In this document: positions 34,262 to 41,906 of the stretch, piece after piece | How positions within the stretch are numbered: position 1 is the stretch's first letter | Layout: each line of letters opens with the position of its first letter | NCBI GenBank assembly: GCA_947259995.1 | Contig: CAMYOK010000019.1 | Location: 62,001 to 126,000 of the forward strand | Direction of reading: 5' to 3' | Source of the DNA: an uncultured Pseudomonadales bacterium | Lineage (GTDB): Bacteria > Pseudomonadota > Gammaproteobacteria > Pseudomonadales > Pseudohongiellaceae | DNA length: 64,000 bases | Translations under genes and position numbers: made by a program | Notes under the pieces: model-generated | What the model was told of the DNA's origin: nothing | Seen by the model: the letters and a program-made list of their open reading frames with translations, nothing else | The model's database searches: none

Positions 34262-34503
34262 CACCAATCCAGCTCTTGCTCTGTATCGGTCAGGTCCGTG
34301 GCCAATCCTTCGCGAATTGACTCTCGCATGCCGGGAATAGATACCAAGTAGAGCGTCTCACTAATAGCGTTCCAATCTTCCTCGGCTAACAGCACGGCAT
34401 TGCCCCGCTTGCCCGTTATGACGATGGGCTTGTGCGTTTGTTTAGTTTCGTCGATAAGCGCGTACAATTTTGATCGAGCTTCTGTGGCATTGAGTGTAGA
34501 CAT
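34261..34503 (-). CDS. yefM: YefM/Phd family antitoxin
   Basis: An 80-residue antitoxin: NATEARSKLYALIDETKQ and PIVITGKRGNAVLLAEEDW are the Phd/YefM DNA-binding fold, followed by the toxin-binding C-terminal segment. ATG 34503 follows GGAGG with 6-base spacing. It lies in the same orientation as the array but has its own promoter and operator (34526-34554). Confidence 0.92.
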   Translation of the reverse strand: MSTLNATEARSKLYALIDETKQTHKPIVITGKRGNAVLLAEEDWNAISETLYLVSIPGMRESIREGLATDLTDTEQELDW

Positions 34504-34525
34504 AGCAAACCTCCATTCTCGATAC

Positions 34526-34554
34526 AGCGTACGCCTATCCGTACGCTCTGTCAA
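34526..34554 (-). promoter_or_regulatory. yefM-yoeB promoter and operator
   Basis: On the minus strand a TTGACA -35 box (34549-34554) is followed after 17 bases by TACGCT (34526-34531). Inverted arms AGCGTACG and CGTACGCT (34526-34533, 34540-34547) cover the -10 and spacer, a fitting place for autorepression by YefM. Confidence 0.6.
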
Positions 34555-34557
34555 AGA

Positions 34558-34608
34558 CTATAACGCCTTTAATAATAGGCGCGCGTCCTTTTGATTTGAT
34601 TGTTATGT
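34558..34608 (-). repeat. attC site (short class)
   Basis: Left core CTATAACGCC, right end GATTGTTATG, 51 bases, stem GCCTTTAATAATAGGC. Confidence 0.85.
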
Positions 34609-34621
34609 TTCGCTTGCGCTA

Positions 34622-35593
34622 TCAATCTCCTGTTCTTGTGACGATATCGGCTATTGCATCTATCACAATATTTGGCTCCTCTAGCTGAACATAGTGAGTG
34701 CTCCCGCTTGCCAATATTTGTCTACTTTCTGTTGATAGTGAAAGTAAGTCTTTTTGCATCTGTATGCGCTGTTGAACAAGTTCATAATTTGAAGATGTTA
34801 CAATCTGGGTGAAGCCAGTGGCAGATATCACTATCAGTGGAATATCTCCGAAAGATTCCACTGTCTTGGCGTCAGCTGAGAGCGCGGTGACGTTTTCAGC
34901 CTCCTCAAACATTCCTCCAATGCTTCTGTGAATTAGAGAAGAACCAGCCAAATTAATTCTGTCCATTGGCTCTGTGTTTGGCATCTGCCGAGATGATGTG
35001 AAGCGAATCAGTCCAAAAGAATTCATCAAGTTCATCACCAAACGGGGAGGAACTTTTGGAGGCCTAAGCTCGGCTTGATCAGGGTGAGATACATCAATCA
35101 AGACTACTCCTGCAATATCATTTTTATGGTTTTCGATAAACTTCCGCAACGTAATTCCAGCTAACGAATGGCCAACCACGATATATGGTTTAGGATAATT
35201 ACCATTGACCAATAATTTTGATAAATCAGTAGTTATCGACTCGCTGGATTTGGGGTTTCTTCCTCGCTCACTCCAAAGTATTCCAGCTCGATCATAAGAA
35301 ACTGTTGTCGCGAAACTTGACACTATTTCTTGAACTTTATACCAAGATAAGTGTCCATATGGGTCCATTCCTGCCTCGAAGATAATGGTAGGAGCTCCAA
35401 TTCCTTGCCTAAGCGCATGCAAACTGTGGCCTCCAACATCGATCATTTTTCCTTCTGGGGAATAGTTTCTCTCCGCTATAAATCTAGACACATGCTCATA
35501 CGAGAAAGCGCCAACCGCCGCTAAGAGAAAAACCCCAAAACTTGCTAGTGTCACCAATTTTAGTATTTTTCTTATTTTCATATAGTTAACCAT
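34622..35593 (-). CDS. Alpha/beta hydrolase family protein, membrane-anchored or exported
   Basis: A 323-residue hydrolase. The N-terminal hydrophobic segment (LVTLASFGVFLLAAVGAFS) is a signal anchor. The fold-typical PTIIFEAGMD oxyanion region, the nucleophile elbow VGHSLAGIT (Ser), an acid region VIDVSHPDQAEL and a C-terminal catalytic His in GSTHYVQLEEP are visible. ATG 35581 is an alternative start. Substrate unknown. Cassette gene. Confidence 0.8.
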   Translation of the reverse strand: MVNYMKIRKILKLVTLASFGVFLLAAVGAFSYEHVSRFIAERNYSPEGKMIDVGGHSLHALRQGIGAPTIIFEAGMDPYGHLSWYKVQEIVSSFATTVSYDRAGILWSERGRNPKSSESITTDLSKLLVNGNYPKPYIVVGHSLAGITLRKFIENHKNDIAGVVLIDVSHPDQAELRPPKVPPRLVMNLMNSFGLIRFTSSRQMPNTEPMDRINLAGSSLIHRSIGGMFEEAENVTALSADAKTVESFGDIPLIVISATGFTQIVTSSNYELVQQRIQMQKDLLSLSTESRQILASGSTHYVQLEEPNIVIDAIADIVTRTGD

Positions 35594-35606
35594 TCAATTT
35601 CAGTAT

Positions 35607-35669
35607 CTATAACGCCCTTGTTAATGGGCGCAGCCTTGGCTGCGTCCTCTATTGAACTGTTTGTTAAGG
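35607..35669 (-). repeat. attC site (short class)
   Basis: Left core CTATAACGCCC, right end GTTTGTTAAGG, 63 bases, stem GCGCAGCCTTGGCTGCG. Confidence 0.9.
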
Positions 35670-36059
35670 AGTCCGCCGATAACTCCCTAGCTCGATAGTG
35701 TAACTTGGATCTAGCGCATCTGGCTCAGCATCACAATGTACGGCCAATGCTGCAGAATTAAGATACATTTCAATCAATTGAAAAGTATATATTCCAGACT
35801 GCCCGTTGATACCGGAAGCGAATACAAGCTGCCCTTGGTTATTTCCGATCTCGATACTGACATCACGAATAACGCACTGATCGAAGTTCCTCAAATCTAT
35901 ATTGAATAGAAACAGTGGATACGGGTGCTGATACTCTGCTTCTAAATTAGTAACAGAAACATCTATGCCTCTGTCAGAAGCCTCAGACGGCGTCAACTGG
36001 ATATCTTGGCCACTCAAATATGTGATTCCAGTAGCTGCAATAGCTAGAAAGATGCTCAT
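35664..36059 (-). CDS. Exported protein of unknown function (paralogue of 43496-43930)
   Basis: A 131-residue protein with a short hydrophobic N-terminus (MSIFLAIAATGITYLSG). Its C-terminal two thirds match the protein at 43496-43930: FDQCVIRDVSIEI here versus FEKCELRDVFLAV there, and AALAVHCDAEPDAL versus ATVALHCSSTTEPN. Two conserved cysteines may form a disulfide in the periplasm. No known family is recognised. The stop is the attC core. Confidence 0.7.
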   Translation of the reverse strand: MSIFLAIAATGITYLSGQDIQLTPSEASDRGIDVSVTNLEAEYQHPYPLFLFNIDLRNFDQCVIRDVSIEIGNNQGQLVFASGINGQSGIYTFQLIEMYLNSAALAVHCDAEPDALDPSYTIELGSYRRTP

Positions 36060-36066
36060 GCAGACT

Positions 36067-36153
36067 CCTTAACGCTCGCCATGAGGGGCGTTTTGGAGTG
36101 GAACGCGAAGCGCGTAACGGAAAAAACGTCCCGCTCCATGGCATTGTTATACG
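36067..36153 (-). repeat. attC site
   Basis: Left core CCTTAACGCTCG, right end GCATTGTTATACG, 87 bases. The stem pairs TTTTGGAGTGGAACGCGAAG-like and CCCGCTCCATGGC segments. Confidence 0.8.
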
Positions 36154-36178
36154 GCATATACTACAAGCCATGATGAGT

Positions 36179-36568
36179 TCATCTAAGGCGCTCCAATTTG
36201 CCTTTGCGCTTAACTAGATTTTTGTAGTCCCACTGGATTTCACGGGACTCAGATAGCCATTTGCTCAAGAGGTTGGTATTCACTTGCTCTGCTGCTGTAT
36301 ATCGCACTTCGCCTGCTTTGAAGCTACCTGTTATTTTCAAGCCGTCTGTTTGAAATGATTGGCCACTCCAGAACATCAGGCGCACGCAATTTTTGAGCTT
36401 GCCATAGCCAACGATCGGGTTTCCTTCCAAGAACCAGACGGGATGGGCATGCCAAAACCTATTCTCTGCGTCCGGAAGACCTCGTTCAATTTCTCGCGCT
36501 AAGAGATCGCATATTTCTTGATCGGGCTCCGCTTGCGATTGGTTGTATTTTTCGGACTCTGGATTCAT
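36179..36568 (-). CDS. DUF1801-like (YdhG/CyaY-type) protein
   Basis: A 129-residue protein with the DUF1801 pattern. GLPDAENRFWHAHPVWFLEGNPIVGY is the core region (seen as HAHPVWFLEGNPIVGYGK), followed by CVRLMFWSGQSF and a basic tail. Related folds (frataxin/YdhG) bind metals or iron, but no function is shown for this group. Cassette gene. Confidence 0.65.
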   Translation of the reverse strand: MNPESEKYNQSQAEPDQEICDLLAREIERGLPDAENRFWHAHPVWFLEGNPIVGYGKLKNCVRLMFWSGQSFQTDGLKITGSFKAGEVRYTAAEQVNTNLLSKWLSESREIQWDYKNLVKRKGKLERLR

Positions 36569-36596
36569 TTGCTGCTGCCGTGAAATTTGCTATGCC

Positions 36597-36653
36597 GTAT
36601 AACGTTCGCTTCAAGTGCGCGCTTGCGCGTCACGCTGAAAGCGCTTGTTATGC
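36597..36653 (-). repeat. attC site (short class)
   Basis: Left core CGTATAACGTTCG, right end GCTTGTTATG, 57 bases, stem GCGCGCTTGCGCG. Confidence 0.85.
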
Positions 36654-37136
36654 TCTATTGCTCTTAATATCATTTAGCGTAGAGACGATTATTCCCCTAA
36701 CAGCTAAGGCTAAAAAAATAAAACTATCCTTTGGGGATAAGTCTTTAAATTCTGGAATATTTTTCATTTCCGGTTTTGCTATTCTGAAAGCCGTACTGTA
36801 GCTACTTTGTAAAAGAATTTTATCGTCCTTACTAAGAGCCTTGTAAAGATTATTTGTTTCTGACTTCGTAAGTTTGTAATTAGGCTTGTGAGCAAATTTA
36901 TTTCGTAGACCAGCTAAAACTGTTAAAGGCTCTTTTATCTCTGGGTCTACACCTAAAGCCATAAGCAAGTTAACCTTACCGTTAAAGTCAAGGTTTAGTG
37001 GTTTTAAACAATCTGGCTTAGCAACAACAATCTGAACAATTTGATCAGTGAAATACTCTATGTATAAATGAGCTCTAACAACTGCACCTAGTTCATCTTC
37101 GCCTTGAAGAACCGAGATAAATTGCTCGTCATTCAT
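36648..37136 (-). CDS. HEPN-like helical protein (MltR/DUF4145-like)
   Basis: A 162-residue all-helical protein with GAVVRAHLYIEYFTDQIV, LNFDG-like LNLDFNGKVNLLMALG, and the motif LAGLRNKFAHKPN, an R-x4-H arrangement typical of HEPN-fold ribonucleases and of the MltR/DUF4145 group. HEPN proteins often act as toxins or anti-phage effectors, though many R-x4-H members are not nucleases. No partner gene is in the cassette. The stop codon is the attC core. Confidence 0.55.
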   Translation of the reverse strand: MNDEQFISVLQGEDELGAVVRAHLYIEYFTDQIVQIVVAKPDCLKPLNLDFNGKVNLLMALGVDPEIKEPLTVLAGLRNKFAHKPNYKLTKSETNNLYKALSKDDKILLQSSYSTAFRIAKPEMKNIPEFKDLSPKDSFIFLALAVRGIIVSTLNDIKSNRA

Positions 37137-37157
37137 CTATGATCTCCAATCTTTATT

Positions 37158-37262
37158 GTATATCGCCTTTCTTCAGCGTCAAAAGCGGGCTGGCTTGACT
37201 TTTGCGCCGTTTGCAAAAGGCATGACGACATACTTATGTCGCTCAGGATCGGCTTGTTAGGC
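37158..37262 (-). repeat. attC site (long class)
   Basis: The left core is degenerate (TATATCGCC). The right end CGGCTTGTTAGG, the GCAAAAGGCATGACGACAT box and the TGTCGCTC arm match other long-class sites; 105 bases. It supplies the DUF2971 stop codon. Confidence 0.85.
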
Positions 37263-38237
37263 GGCACTGGCACGAGACTTTTTCTTTGCTTTCTTTATCG
37301 GTGGAATAGATTCGAACATCTCAATCCCTGATTCTGCGACATGAGGCAAGTATACATTGAGTTCTTGAGTGTCTAGTTGGAATCGCTGTAACGAGTATTC
37401 ACTACGAGTTTCTCTCATTTCATAGAAGTTGACGGTTTTGCTTCTTCCGGAGAGGGAGCTCACCACAGAATGCCTAACAGAATCAGGACAGCGCAGACCG
37501 AACACCACTTCACTTAACAGCAACGGAGAATCTTGAATGCCCGTATTACCGACTAATCTCCATTCCTGCTCATATTTCCAATCCCTTGCCTTCCTTAGCA
37601 AAACACTTTTATCGACCACTTTCCTGCTGCTGGCCTTCTGGTTACAAAATGCATCGACGAGTATAGAAGTGTTAATTGATCTATTTCCGCCGTATATAAC
37701 TCGCTGAAGTTGAGGCTTTGGCTTTCGGTTTGTCGAGTATCCAATACATAGACCTCGATGCTGATCACCATAATGACTCCACAACAGCGGGTTCATGTAG
37801 TCGGCCGAAAAACAACATACGCCACGCTCATAATGCCGAAGAAGTTCATTTTCAATAGTTCTAGTAAGCAGCCGTTCCTCTACCTTCTCTGCATTTTCGT
37901 CGTAATCTGGATTAGTAGCGTTATAGGAGATATCACTAAGGGTCCACTGAACCTCACGCTCTGCGTTCTTTAGCGCTTGGAGAGTGGCTTTCTCGCCCTT
38001 TATGTGAAGCATTCCAAGGGAGGTGCTGACCTCAGCTGAAACGCGGTTGCGGATGAGACAATCGAGAAGATTGCGAAGCTCCTCGATACCTGAGTTGCAC
38101 ACAATAGTTGGTCTTGAGTCGAATGGATCATTGAATTCGCTAGGCGACGCAAAGTGCAAAGTGTCATGACAGAGCGAGCCAAGTGTCCTTTGGTCAAAAG
38201 ACCTGTAACGGTAAAAAATACTTTCCCTTTGTATCAT
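37257..38237 (-). CDS. DUF2971 family protein, partner of the TIR protein
   Basis: A 326-residue cytosolic protein with the DUF2971 signatures. YRYRSFDQRTLGSL and FASPSEFNDPFDS lie at the N-terminus, YERGVCCFSADYMNPLLWSHY and HRGLCIGYS in the middle, and DWKYEQEWRLVG late. The biochemical role of DUF2971 is not established. The ATG at 38237 shares its A with the stop codon of the TIR gene (TGATG), so both are translated as a unit and probably work together. The C-terminus is basic (KKAKKKSR). See findings. Confidence 0.8.
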   Translation of the reverse strand: MIQRESIFYRYRSFDQRTLGSLCHDTLHFASPSEFNDPFDSRPTIVCNSGIEELRNLLDCLIRNRVSAEVSTSLGMLHIKGEKATLQALKNAEREVQWTLSDISYNATNPDYDENAEKVEERLLTRTIENELLRHYERGVCCFSADYMNPLLWSHYGDQHRGLCIGYSTNRKPKPQLQRVIYGGNRSINTSILVDAFCNQKASSRKVVDKSVLLRKARDWKYEQEWRLVGNTGIQDSPLLLSEVVFGLRCPDSVRHSVVSSLSGRSKTVNFYEMRETRSEYSLQRFQLDTQELNVYLPHVAESGIEMFESIPPIKKAKKKSRASAA

Positions 38238-39007
38238 CAACGCTGTCCCTTAATAAGTTCTGAAATCTCTTTCGCGATCTCGTCCATTGTGTGCGTTGCA
38301 GTGCTACGGGCCAGCTTATCGGCGAGCGAAGGACTATATGCTATGACTTCTTGCTTGGAGATGTTGTGCCAGATAGGGAGTAAGACCTGCTCTCCCGATA
38401 CTGAGCGAGTTACGATCCCATCAAGCTCATAGTTCGTCCAACCTTTTGAAATAAATGCATGTGAAAGAACGACTAACCCCACACGACTGTTTGCGAGCCC
38501 TTGATCAATTTTTCTTCTGAGGCTATCGCCAATACGCAATTCGAATTCGTCGTACCAAACATTCAGACCCTCCGAAACAAGGGCTGCGGCTAACGGCCGG
38601 ACTACCAAATCTTTGTCCTCTGAAGCATGTGAAATGAATACATCGTGCTCTCGCACAACATTGTCAACACCAGGTGGCTCATCTCTTTGAACCAAGCTCG
38701 GAACGCTAGCGAGTGGAAGGCTGCGTGCTGTAGGTAGAACTCCCGGGAGAACACGAACACTGGAACGTACTGTTCCCCGAAGCCCATTCATATCAACAGT
38801 GACATACCAATGGTCCGAACTGGGAACCTGCATACGAAATGGTGACTGCTTGACCAGCCCACCAACGTAGCGGTGTTGTCTGCCATTCTTGAAATTATTG
38901 AAGCTGGAGGAGTCCATTAGTCGGACGTTCGCAGCACTACCCGAAAGTGTAACCTCAACGGTCTGACCAGAACTCAAGTGCCCAAGATCATACTGAGTCC
39001 AATTCAT
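38237..39007 (-). CDS. DUF1883-TIR domain protein (candidate NADase defence effector)
   Basis: A 256-residue protein. Residues 1-90 match DUF1883 (MNWTQYDLGHLSSGQTVEV, NVRLMDSSSFNNFKNGRQH, WYVTVDMNGLRGTVRSSV), a domain recurrently found before bacterial TIR domains. Residues ~118-250 form a TIR domain: HDVFISHASEDKD, WYDEFELRIGDSL (Glu in the position of the NADase catalytic residue), VGLVVLSHAFISKGWTNYEL. TIR proteins degrade or modify NAD in plants, animals and bacterial anti-phage systems. ATG 39007 was chosen because upstream codons fall in the neighbouring attC. Confidence 0.88.
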   Translation of the reverse strand: MNWTQYDLGHLSSGQTVEVTLSGSAANVRLMDSSSFNNFKNGRQHRYVGGLVKQSPFRMQVPSSDHWYVTVDMNGLRGTVRSSVRVLPGVLPTARSLPLASVPSLVQRDEPPGVDNVVREHDVFISHASEDKDLVVRPLAAALVSEGLNVWYDEFELRIGDSLRRKIDQGLANSRVGLVVLSHAFISKGWTNYELDGIVTRSVSGEQVLLPIWHNISKQEVIAYSPSLADKLARSTATHTMDEIAKEISELIKGQR

Positions 39008-39036
39008 CTGACGACCTCTCCGTAGTTCATTGTGAC

Positions 39037-39115
39037 GCCTAACGCCCATGCTCACGCGCAATGTTGTAGCTGCAAAGCAGCGGAAAAATTGTGGCCGTGC
39101 AGCTGATTGTTAGGG
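39037..39115 (-). repeat. attC site (middle class)
   Basis: Left core GCCTAACGCCC, right end GATTGTTAGGG, 79 bases, body CTCACGCGCAATGTTGTAGC. Confidence 0.9.
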
Positions 39116-39133
39116 CTCGATGGATTGACATCA

Positions 39134-39721
39134 CTATTCAACAAACCTTCGGTTGCTAGGCCCTTTGTACGGAACTGTGGCGAGACGATGACTTACATCG
39201 GGAGCTTTTTCAGCTTTTCCAGATTCGAGACGCCCCACAAAGACTTGCAGTTCAATACAACAGGTTGACAATGTGCCTAAGAGTCGTTCTCGGACGCCGC
39301 CGTCAATCACTTTGCCATCAAGCGTATATCTACTCAGCTCACCAGCCATATCCTTAATGTCGTTTCGCTCTAGAGTGACCCCCTCCCAGTCATGAGCAAA
39401 TTCGTTCCGGATTTTTCGGAGTAGATCCATGTCTTTGTACTGCTCTTGAGTGACGAGACCAAACGAATATGCTGCTTTGATTCGACTGCCGAGTGTCCCC
39501 AGGGGAGCATTAAAACCAACTATGAGATCCTTCGTGGCTTTGCAGTTTCTAAAATATGCTATCAGCAACCGTCCGAGGGTATCCTCAATAAAAGTTGCTA
39601 GAGAGAGCACTACGGCTCGATCATCCTGCGTTCCTATCAGCGACAGAAATCGATTGAGGTCGCTAAGAGAGTGATCAGAGTCCTCTGCCTCGTTTTTGTT
39701 CAATGAAATGCCTACTCCCAT
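39134..39721 (-). CDS. MltR-like / HEPN-like helical protein
   Basis: A 195-residue helical protein. DDRAVVLSLATFIEDTLGRLL, FNAPLGTLGSRIKAAYSFGL and LLRKIRNEFAHDW match the MltR (mannitol operon repressor-like) family, and the last segment contains an R-x4-H motif. The ATG at 39721 is preceded by AGGAGCAAGGT, a strong ribosome site. Family members outside mtl operons have unknown roles; a HEPN-type ribonuclease function is possible but unproven. Confidence 0.65.
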   Translation of the reverse strand: MGVGISLNKNEAEDSDHSLSDLNRFLSLIGTQDDRAVVLSLATFIEDTLGRLLIAYFRNCKATKDLIVGFNAPLGTLGSRIKAAYSFGLVTQEQYKDMDLLRKIRNEFAHDWEGVTLERNDIKDMAGELSRYTLDGKVIDGGVRERLLGTLSTCCIELQVFVGRLESGKAEKAPDVSHRLATVPYKGPSNRRFVE

Positions 39722-39738
39722 ACCTTGCTCCTCGTACG

Positions 39739-39840
39739 CCCTAACGCCCATGTTCAAGTGCCAAAGTATACTGGCGTGGCATTTGCGCTAGCAAAAGGCA
39801 TGACAGTGTACTTTGGTCACATTGGAACTGTTTGTTAGGC
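39739..39840 (-). repeat. attC site (long class)
   Basis: Left core CCCTAACGCCC, right end GTTTGTTAGGC, 102 bases, arms CCAAAGTATACTGG and GTGTACTTTGG, AAAAGGCATGACA box. Confidence 0.9.
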
Positions 39841-39850
39841 GAAATTTCCA

Positions 39851-40651
39851 TTACGGTAGATCACCTAAATATTTGACATTGTCCATACTCGTTAACTCAT
39901 CCAAAGCATACGCGATTTGTCCCATGTCTCGTTCGGTCAAAATATTTTCTGGAGGCCAGTCAATCTCAGCGCTATGACTTGGAAATATCCTGACAACCTT
40001 TTTTAGACTCATAAACTCGGGTGGGTTGATTCCGGCTTCTCGGATTGCCAAAACAAAAACAAACAATGGCCCGCATATAAATGAGACAGATTGTGTGTTT
40101 CTCTTTTCTTCGACCAATGGGGGTAAAGGTCCACTAACTGATAATGCCAAAGTGCTTGATATTCTTAGCCACGCTGAGTCTGATTTAGAACTGTGACTTC
40201 CAATATAAATTGCAAAGAAATCCGGAACGATTCTGCTTTCATAGAACTGGCGCCTATCTTCTTTTGGAGTTACATAGAGGTCCGGCTCTGCATGCTCGCC
40301 AACAATTGTTTTAAGTGTAATCCATTGGGATAGAATCTTCTGATCGGGCGCGACAATTCGAAAGGCTTGGCGCTGTAAGATGCGAACGATGACGTGCTTT
40401 ACCTCGCTTTCTAATGCGCTCATCCACCCATTGTTGCACCTCTTGCAGACAACTCGAACTTTTTTTGTTGTGAGATGGCCAGGCCTAGTATTGCTCTTAG
40501 TATTGACGAGATCTCTCCATTTGAATGTTTCAGACCCCGTTTTGTATTTCCCATCCCCTATCAATGGCAAATACTCATGCATCCATTCCGGCCAAATGTG
40601 CTCTTTGCTTAACTGGCCTTCATTACCGCAAAAAATGCAAAGTCTCGCCAT
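39851..40651 (-). CDS. HNH-like zinc-finger protein (putative nuclease)
   Basis: A 266-residue protein. The N-terminal ~85 residues hold CIFCGNEGQLSKEHIWPEWM and VVCKRCNNGWMSALE, the Cys4-type HNH-like arrangement (first CxxC, the EHIWP His, second CxxCN). The C-terminal 180 residues are unassigned beta-rich sequence with a hydrophobic centre (SFICGPLFVFVLAI). Such proteins are frequent in integrons and defence islands and may cut DNA. It is a single-gene cassette. Confidence 0.65.
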   Translation of the reverse strand: MARLCIFCGNEGQLSKEHIWPEWMHEYLPLIGDGKYKTGSETFKWRDLVNTKSNTRPGHLTTKKVRVVCKRCNNGWMSALESEVKHVIVRILQRQAFRIVAPDQKILSQWITLKTIVGEHAEPDLYVTPKEDRRQFYESRIVPDFFAIYIGSHSSKSDSAWLRISSTLALSVSGPLPPLVEEKRNTQSVSFICGPLFVFVLAIREAGINPPEFMSLKKVVRIFPSHSAEIDWPPENILTERDMGQIAYALDELTSMDNVKYLGDLP

Positions 40652-40672
40652 GCGCGCTTACCGCCTAACGCT

Positions 40673-40767
40673 GTTCTTCAGCGGCCAAAGTATGCTGGCG
40701 TGACTTTTTCGGCTTTTGCAAAAGGCATGACAGTATGATTTGGACTGACTGAAAGAATTTGTTAGGC
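40673..40767 (-). repeat. attC site (long class)
   Basis: Left core GCCTAACGCTG, right end AATTTGTTAGGC, 95 bases, arms CCAAAGTATGCTGG and CAGTATGATTTGG. It supplies the stop of the cyclase-like gene. Confidence 0.9.
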
Positions 40768-41493
40768 ATTTTCTAAAAACCCAAGCATTGAGTTCATGAA
40801 TTTGACTGTGTTTGTGTATTTTTGCTGATCTTTTTTCTCAAGGCTTTCGTATTCACCAAATGTCTTTACAAATGCCTCATAGAACTGACTCACTTTGATT
40901 GGTGGAGAAACATTCAAGTCATGCTGAAATGCAAAAGGCCAATTTATTACTCTGCGATTTCTTGTTCCATTTTTGATCGGGACTTCCCAGTCAGAAAAAA
41001 GACTAGTGCCGTGTTTGGCGAATTTTAACTTGTGCTCTTGCTCTTTAAGTGAGTCTGCTAATGCAATCCCTAACCACTGAGCCTCTTCTCCTACCCGATA
41101 TGCTTCTATTAAAGCTGGCCCAACAAACATGGATTTATCGAAATTAAAATAAAACCTTCCAAATGCTATTCCGGCTCTTATTGGAATACAGCTACACAAG
41201 GCTTTATGGAATATTTCGGAAATTAAAACCAATAATGCAAGATAGCTTTTCTTTGAGCTGTCATTTGTGAAAATTATGATAGTGTCCGAAAATGTAACCA
41301 TTTGCACAAATTCACTCGCTGCATGGCGCGTACCAAGATCACTAAATTCTAACTCATAAGATAAAACGCTATCTCTTACCTCAACAAGAGCTGACAAGCT
41401 CTCCCAGGCAAGATCAAAATCTTTCTCAACAATTGCGGACATTCCTAGGATATCTAGGTGAGCAACGTATCTTTGATCTTTATCCTGACTCAT
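40762..41493 (-). CDS. Class III nucleotide cyclase-like protein
   Basis: A 243-residue protein whose layout fits a cyclase homology domain. VAHLDILGMSAIV corresponds to the strand with the first metal Asp, VTFSDTIIIFT to the strand with the second Asp, IPIRAGIAFGRFYF to the GxxxG strand, and ALIEAYRVGEEAQWLGI to the helix with conserved Ala/Glu. The base-selecting and transition-state residues cannot be placed with certainty, so activity is open. Pycsar anti-phage systems use related cyclases. The ATG lies 8 bases after the cassette junction, with the core GTTAGGC acting as a possible ribosome site. No effector gene shares the cassette. Confidence 0.5.
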   Translation of the reverse strand: MSQDKDQRYVAHLDILGMSAIVEKDFDLAWESLSALVEVRDSVLSYELEFSDLGTRHAASEFVQMVTFSDTIIIFTNDSSKKSYLALLVLISEIFHKALCSCIPIRAGIAFGRFYFNFDKSMFVGPALIEAYRVGEEAQWLGIALADSLKEQEHKLKFAKHGTSLFSDWEVPIKNGTRNRRVINWPFAFQHDLNVSPPIKVSQFYEAFVKTFGEYESLEKKDQQKYTNTVKFMNSMLGFLENA

Positions 41494-41497
41494 GTCT

Positions 41498-41590
41498 GCC
41501 TAACGCCCGGCTTTGGGGCGGCCTTGTAGCCGCACAGCGGCGGAAAGACTGTCCCAGCCCCGAAGGGGCGACAACAGCCGATTGTTATGT
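41498..41590 (-). repeat. attC site
   Basis: Left core GCCTAACGCCCGG, right end GATTGTTATG, 93 bases. The arms CTTTGGGGCGG and CCCCGAAGGGGCG give a G+C-rich stem. Confidence 0.85.
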
Positions 41591-41739
41591 TTCGCTCTCT
41601 CGGACTCCCTTTCGCTGGAATTGCACCAGCTCATCAGCAGGCTTTGCCTGAAAGGAAGGCAGACCTCCCAAGACTGGTTGACAGCCGTGAAAAGATGTTT
41701 AACACATGACTTAGCTTCTCTTTGAACCTTTATAACCAT
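41500..41739 (-). CDS. Small ORF reading through the attC site
   Basis: A 79-codon frame with a near-perfect ribosome site (AGGAGGGTTTGCGT before the ATG). The first ~50 residues (MVIKVQREAKSCVKHLFTAV, CLPFRQSLLMSWCNSSERES) have no known family, and the last ~28 are encoded by the attC sequence. It is the second gene of the KTSC-like cassette. It could be a small functional peptide or a translation site that remains from a lost gene. Confidence 0.4.
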   Translation of the reverse strand: MVIKVQREAKSCVKHLFTAVNQSWEVCLPFRQSLLMSWCNSSERESERAKHNNRLLSPLRGWDSLSAAVRLQGRPKAGR

Positions 41740-41852
41740 ACGCAAACCCTCCTTTAAGATAGATGATAGAAAGTTGATCACTTCTGAACATGCGAATTGC
41801 GTCCAAAAATTGGACGGGTCTAGCACTACAAAAACAATGCCTGCCATCATCA

Positions 41853-41878
41853 GTCTCGGGAGGCTACCTCCGAGAGAC
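41853..41878. terminator. Hairpin between the KTSC-like gene and the small ORF
   Basis: GTCTCGGGAGG and CCTCCGAGAGAC form a near-perfect stem around CTA, 29 bases after the KTSC-like stop. No run of T follows, so it may pause or protect the transcript rather than terminate it. Confidence 0.35.
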
Positions 41879-41906
41879 GCATTTTGCGTTTCGGCTTTTA
41901 CAACTA

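Noticed and set aside
37257..41493. Combining the TIR and cyclase-like cassettes into one Pycsar system
   Set aside because: They are separated by two other cassettes with their own attC sites, and the TIR protein carries DUF1883 rather than a cyclic-nucleotide-binding domain.
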